From contig JAFTFT010000029.1 in NCBI GenBank assembly GCA_017458335.1, positions 62,001 through 126,000 on the forward strand: 64,000 nt of DNA, given 5' to 3'. Every line of letters begins with the position of its first letter. Within the stretch, counting starts at the first letter, position 1. Below are positions 60,507 to 64,000 of this stretch, one piece after another. Source of the DNA: Oscillospiraceae bacterium. GTDB lineage: Bacteria > Bacillota > Clostridia > Oscillospirales > Oscillospiraceae. A program made the translations under genes and the position numbers. The notes beneath the pieces are model-generated. The model worked only from the letters and a program-made list of their open reading frames with translations. It made no database searches and was not told where the DNA came from.

Positions 60507-62059
60507 AACTGAACAACGGGGCGCTGAAAAACCGTGCCGAATGGGAAGAGAAGGGCTACCGTCTTCCCGCCTATGACCGCGACGCCGTGGTTGAACGGAC
60601 AAAAGAAAACCCCACATGGCTGCATTTCGGCGCAGGCAACATCTTTAAGGCACTGCACGGAATGGCAGCCCAGCGGCTTCTCAACGAGGGCTTGCTGGAC
60701 CGCGGAATCATCGCCGTGGAACGCATGAATCGCGGCGGCGAGACCTATGACGATCTGGCGGTCGTTGTGACACTCAAAGCCAACGGCAGTGTTGAGAAAA
60801 ATATCCTCGGTGCCATCGCGGAAACCTGTTATCTCTACGGCGGCGAGGAACGCCTGCAGGAGATCTTCCGCAACCCCGCTCTGCAGATGGTGACCTTTAC
60901 CATTACCGAGAAGGGTTACAGCCTGAACGGGGACGATGTGAAAGCCGATCTTGCGGCTGCTCCTTCGGAAGCGAAGAGCTACATGGGCAAAGTGGCCGCC
61001 CTGCTTCTGGAACGCTATCGCGCGGGCGCCTTCCCGATTGCCATGGTGAGTACGGACAACTGCTCGCATAACGGCGATAAGCTCAAGGCAGCCATGTGTG
61101 CTTTCGCTGAGGCCTGGAACGACGAGGGATTCAAGGCCTACATCGAAAATGCAGAGAAGGTCTCCTTCCCCTGGACCATGATCGACAAAATCACCCCGAG
61201 CCCCGACCTCACGGTCGGCGCGATGCTGGAGCGCGACGGCCTCGAGGGCTTTGCCCCGGTACGCAATGCCCGTGGTACCGTCAAGGCCCCCTATGTCAAC
61301 GCGGAAGAGAGCGAATACCTGGTGCTGGAGGACAGCTTCCCGAACGGACGGCCTCCGCTGGAGAAGGCGGGCTTCTTCTTCACGGACCGCGAGACGGTGG
61401 ACAAGGTGGAACGGATGAAAGTCTGCACCTGCCTCAACCCGCTGCATACAGCCCTGGCGGTCTACGGCTGCCTGCTGGGCTTTGAGAAGATCTCACAGGA
61501 GATGCAGGACGAGGATCTCCGTAAGCTGGTGGAGATCATCGGTTATCAGGAAGGGCTGCCGGTGGTGACGGATCCGGGGATTATCAAGCCTCAGGACTTT
61601 ATTGATACGGTGGTCAAGGTGCGTATCCCCAACCCCTTCATGCCGGATACGCCCCAGCGCATTGCAACGGACACATCCCAGAAGCTGCCCATCCGCTTCG
61701 GCGAGACGATCAAGGCCTATCTGGCAGATCCGTCGCTGGATGTTCAGAATCTCAGGCTGATCCCGCTGGTGCATGCCGGCTGGCTGCGCTATCTGATGGC
61801 CGTGGACGACGAGGGAAATGCCTTTGAGCCGTCTCCCGACCCGCTGCTGGAAACGGCACAGGCCTATGTAAAAGCGTTCAAGCTGGGTGAAAAGCCGGAC
61901 TGCACAAAACTGGAAGGCCTGCTGCGAAACAAGACCATCTTCGGCGTCGATCTCATTGAGGCGGGTCTCGCCGACCGGGTCTGCGCCTACTTCACGGAAC
62001 TCACCGCCGGTGTCGGCGCCGTACGTGCGACGCTGCACAGGCATGTGACGGAGTCATAA
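60503..62059 (+). CDS. uxuB: D-fructuronate reductase / D-mannonate oxidoreductase
   Basis: NAD-dependent long-chain dehydrogenase of the mannitol dehydrogenase family, 518 residues. It interconverts D-fructuronate and D-mannonate, the step before UxuA. The N-terminal domain has WLHFGAGNIFKALHG (a variant Rossmann loop) and MVSTDNCSHNGDKL. The C-terminal domain contains the catalytic-lysine-type region ERMKVCTCLNPLHTALAVYG, which includes the family's N-x-x-H. It overlaps uxuA (ATGA). No uronate isomerase (uxaC) is present in the window, so fructuronate must come from a gene elsewhere or from another route. Confidence 0.93.
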   Translation: MKLNNGALKNRAEWEEKGYRLPAYDRDAVVERTKENPTWLHFGAGNIFKALHGMAAQRLLNEGLLDRGIIAVERMNRGGETYDDLAVVVTLKANGSVEKNILGAIAETCYLYGGEERLQEIFRNPALQMVTFTITEKGYSLNGDDVKADLAAAPSEAKSYMGKVAALLLERYRAGAFPIAMVSTDNCSHNGDKLKAAMCAFAEAWNDEGFKAYIENAEKVSFPWTMIDKITPSPDLTVGAMLERDGLEGFAPVRNARGTVKAPYVNAEESEYLVLEDSFPNGRPPLEKAGFFFTDRETVDKVERMKVCTCLNPLHTALAVYGCLLGFEKISQEMQDEDLRKLVEIIGYQEGLPVVTDPGIIKPQDFIDTVVKVRIPNPFMPDTPQRIATDTSQKLPIRFGETIKAYLADPSLDVQNLRLIPLVHAGWLRYLMAVDDEGNAFEPSPDPLLETAQAYVKAFKLGEKPDCTKLEGLLRNKTIFGVDLIEAGLADRVCAYFTELTAGVGAVRATLHRHVTES

Positions 62060-62088
62060 AAGAAACAACATAGAGGAGGAAATTACGG

Positions 62089-63186
62089 ATGGAACTGAAT
62101 TTAAGACCGAAAGAGGAATGCAGGTTTGACGCGGTGTCGCTGGGCGAAATTATGCTGCGCCTGGATCCCGGCGAGGGCCGCATCCGCACGGCGCGCTCGT
62201 TCCGCGCCTGGGAGGGCGGCGGCGAGTATAACGTCATTCGCGGCCTGCACAAGTGCTTCGGCATGAACACCGCGGTCATCACCGCCTTCGCGGACAACGA
62301 GGTCGGCAAGCTGATGAAGGACTTCATCGAGCAGGGCGGAGTCTCCACCGAACTGATCTACTGGAAGAAGACCGACGGCATCGGCCGCATCTGCCGCAAT
62401 GGACTGAACTTCACGGAACGAGGCTTCGGCATCCGGGGCGCGGTTGGCTGCTCCGACCGGGCAAACACCGCCATCTCCCAGGCGACGCCGGAAGATTTCG
62501 ATTTCGATTACATCTTCGGGAAACTCGGTGTGCGCTGGCTGCACACCGGCGGCATCTACGCGGCCCTCTCCGAGCAGTCCTGCCAGACCGTGATCGCGGC
62601 CTGCAAGGCGGCGAAGAAGTACGGCACCGTCATCTCCTATGACCTGAACTACCGCCCCTCCATGTGGAGCGCCATCGGCGGACAGGAGAAGGCCAGGGAA
62701 GTGAACCGCGAAGTCGCAAAGTACGTCGATGTGATGATCGGCAATGAAGAGGACTTCACCGCCTGCCTGGGCTTTGAGATCGAGGGCAACGATGCCAATC
62801 TGAAGGAACTGAATCTGGACGGTTACAAGAAGATGATCGGCAAAGCCGCCGAGACCTATCCCAACTTCAAGGTCGTCGCCACGACGCTACGGACCGTGAA
62901 GACCGCCACCGTCAATGACTGGAAAGCCATCTGCTGGGCAGACGGCGAGATCTACCAGTCCAAGGAATACCCCGGCCTGGAGATCATGGACCGCGTGGGC
63001 GGCGGCGACTCCTTCGCCTCCGGCCTGGTCTACGGCCTGATGACCACAGGCGACGCCGAGAAGGCGGTCAACTACGGCGCGGCTCACGGAGCCCTTGCCA
63101 TGACGACGCCCGGCGACACCTCCATGGCCAGCGTCAATGAGGTCGAGGCCATCATGGGCGGCGCAGGCGCCCGGGTCAAACGGTAA
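62089..63186 (+). CDS. kdgK: 2-keto-3-deoxygluconate kinase (PfkB family)
   Basis: Ribokinase-fold kinase of 365 residues that phosphorylates KDG to KDPG. VSLGEIMLRLDPGEGRI at the N-terminus, WEGGGEYNVIRGL as the substrate-binding glycine run, ISYDLNYRPSMW, and the PfkB signature DRVGGGDSFASGLVYGL with the catalytic Asp are visible. It is the next step after UxuA, and KDPG would be split by Eda encoded at 26522-27169. An AGAGGAGG ribosome site precedes the ATG. It is the last gene of the operon before a terminator. Confidence 0.92.
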   Translation: MELNLRPKEECRFDAVSLGEIMLRLDPGEGRIRTARSFRAWEGGGEYNVIRGLHKCFGMNTAVITAFADNEVGKLMKDFIEQGGVSTELIYWKKTDGIGRICRNGLNFTERGFGIRGAVGCSDRANTAISQATPEDFDFDYIFGKLGVRWLHTGGIYAALSEQSCQTVIAACKAAKKYGTVISYDLNYRPSMWSAIGGQEKAREVNREVAKYVDVMIGNEEDFTACLGFEIEGNDANLKELNLDGYKKMIGKAAETYPNFKVVATTLRTVKTATVNDWKAICWADGEIYQSKEYPGLEIMDRVGGGDSFASGLVYGLMTTGDAEKAVNYGAAHGALAMTTPGDTSMASVNEVEAIMGGAGARVKR

Positions 63187-63291
63187 TCCGCTCCGATGAA
63201 AAACACGGCGCGGGAGTCTGATCCGCAGGAATCTGAACGCTTCCGGCTGCCGTGAAAGAGTCGATAAAAGTTCATAGAAGCGCATAAAAAG

Positions 63292-63346
63292 CAGACCGGG
63301 TGATGGGTTCACATTGATCCATTCCCGGTCTGTTGCTGTTTTGAAG
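63292..63346. terminator. Bidirectional terminator after kdgK
   Basis: CAGACCGGG (63292-63300) and CCCGGTCTG (63324-63332) form a 9-bp stem. The leftward transcript has a TTTTT run after the stem; the rightward one has TTGCTGTTTTG. It separates kdgK from the convergent glycerate kinase gene. Confidence 0.85.
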
Positions 63347-63350
63347 TGTA

Positions 63351-64000
63351 TCAGGGGGTGCGCAGGAGGGCGACGGCGACGTCGTTGACGTTGGTTCCGG
63401 TGGGACCGGTCATGATCAGCCCATCGATGGCTTTCAGCGCGTGATAGGCGTCGTTGTCGGCAAGGACCGCGTGCAGGTTGAGTCCCGCCTCCTTCAGTGC
63501 GGCGAGGCTCTCCCCGTCGGCATAGCCGCCCGCGGCGTCCGTCGGCCCGTCGGTGCCGTCGCTGCCGACGGAGAAGACCGCCGCACCGGGAACACCGTCA
63601 ATGCCCTCGCAGGCCGCGAGAGCCAGTTCCTGGTTCCGCCCGCCGAGGCCTTCTCCGGTGAGATGAACGACCGTCTCGCCGCCCGCGATAAAGGCGAGAG
63701 ACTTCCCGTCTCCAGCATGGCTTTTCAGAATGTCTGCGAGGAAACGCCCGGCTTCCCGCGCCTCACAGGAGAGCCGGTCGGTCAGATAGACCGGTTCATA
63801 TCCGAGCTTTTCTGCGGCGGAAGCCGCCGCGGCGCAGAGCTCCCGGACCGAGCCGTTGATCTGCGTCTCGACATTGTGCAGTTTCTTCGGGGTCTCCTTC
63901 TGCAGCAGCGCGAGCGCCTCCGGCGTGAGGGAGAGATGATACTTTTCCACCACCGCCAGGGCGTCGGCGCAGGTGCTTCCGTCGGGAAAGGCGGGACCGC
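63351..64000 (-). CDS. Glycerate 2-kinase, MOFRL type (5' end outside window)
   Basis: The C-terminal part of a glycerate kinase of the GckA/TtuD (MOFRL) family. The frame is open to the window edge, so the N-terminus is missing. Visible motifs are FIAGGETVVHLTGEGLGGRNQ, SVGSDGTDGPTDAAGGYAD and the C-terminal GPTGTNVNDVAVALL, the MOFRL signature. The upstream in-frame segment beginning GPAFPDGSTCADALAVVEKY matches this family too. It makes 2- or 3-phosphoglycerate from glycerate, a product of aldarate and tartronate routes, in keeping with the neighbouring sugar-acid genes. It is transcribed toward kdgK. Confidence 0.9.
   Translation of the reverse strand, partial: GPAFPDGSTCADALAVVEKYHLSLTPEALALLQKETPKKLHNVETQINGSVRELCAAAASAAEKLGYEPVYLTDRLSCEAREAGRFLADILKSHAGDGKSLAFIAGGETVVHLTGEGLGGRNQELALAACEGIDGVPGAAVFSVGSDGTDGPTDAAGGYADGESLAALKEAGLNLHAVLADNDAYHALKAIDGLIMTGPTGTNVNDVAVALLRTP

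Noticed and set aside
1-64000. tRNA, rRNA, CRISPR, insertion sequences and prophage
   Set aside because: Looked for conserved tRNA T-loop sequences, rRNA motifs, regularly spaced repeats, transposase or integrase motifs and terminal inverted repeats; none was convincing.

Overview
The window is a contiguous piece of a Gram-positive anaerobe chromosome, most likely a member of class Clostridia (Bacillota). The evidence is a Soj/Spo0J-type parAB pair with two perfect 16-bp parS sites, a dnaA-dnaN-S4-recF-remB-gyrB-gyrA origin block, an HrcA-type CIRCE element, GGAGG ribosome sites, TTGACA/TATAAT promoters and a moderately GC-rich base composition. I cannot fix the genus. No tRNA, rRNA, CRISPR array, transposase or phage gene was seen.

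Region 1 (1-6.65 kb): the end of a leucine-type operon (leuC, leuD, and a LeuB-like dehydrogenase with an unusual substrate loop), then leftward genes for a tethered hypothetical protein, asnS, a lipid kinase and rpsT. Region 2 (6.65-25.5 kb): the replication-origin core. It holds parA, parB, serS, mscL, dnaA, dnaN, an S4 protein, recF, remB, gyrB and gyrA, then a tightly coupled run of rnhA, a GNAT-like gene, mfd and a PpiC-type foldase. One parS site directly abuts the parAB -35 box. Canonical DnaA boxes were not found beside dnaA, but the dnaA-dnaN spacer carries other ordered repeats.

Region 3 (25.5-39 kb): sugar-acid catabolism cluster 1. KDPG aldolase (eda) and a ketopantoate-reductase-like gene run leftward. 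An M3 peptidase, a FadR-type GntR regulator, a TRAP transporter (dctPQM), an SDR dehydrogenase, an enolase-superfamily dehydratase (ManD-like), an IlvD/EDD dehydratase, an IolB-like isomerase and a D-2-hydroxyacid dehydrogenase run rightward. Region 4 (39-50 kb): housekeeping and regulation. It includes an EamA transporter, a two-component system with a small membrane protein, a previously hidden 41-residue membrane protein, CIRCE-controlled hsp20, an extended SDR gene preceded by two promoters that share an 11-bp repeat layout with the two-component promoter, a DUF6273 protein, an MBL hydrolase, a histidine phosphatase, and cysK-cysE behind a cysteine-rich leader peptide and terminator.

Region 5 (50-64 kb): sugar-acid cluster 2. 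It contains an AraC regulator, a second TRAP transporter, two paralogous cytoplasmic GH31 glycosidases, uxuA, uxuB, kdgK and the 3' part of a glycerate kinase. Clusters 1 and 2 complement each other: uxuB, uxuA and kdgK (cluster 2) lead from fructuronate to KDPG, and eda (cluster 1) cleaves KDPG. Both dctP genes carry an AGAC-NN-GTCT palindrome upstream, which suggests a shared regulator.

The strongest candidates for undescribed biology are the Cys-codon attenuator ahead of cysK, the TRAP plus intracellular GH31 uronate system, and the 11-bp-repeat promoter class next to the two-component system.
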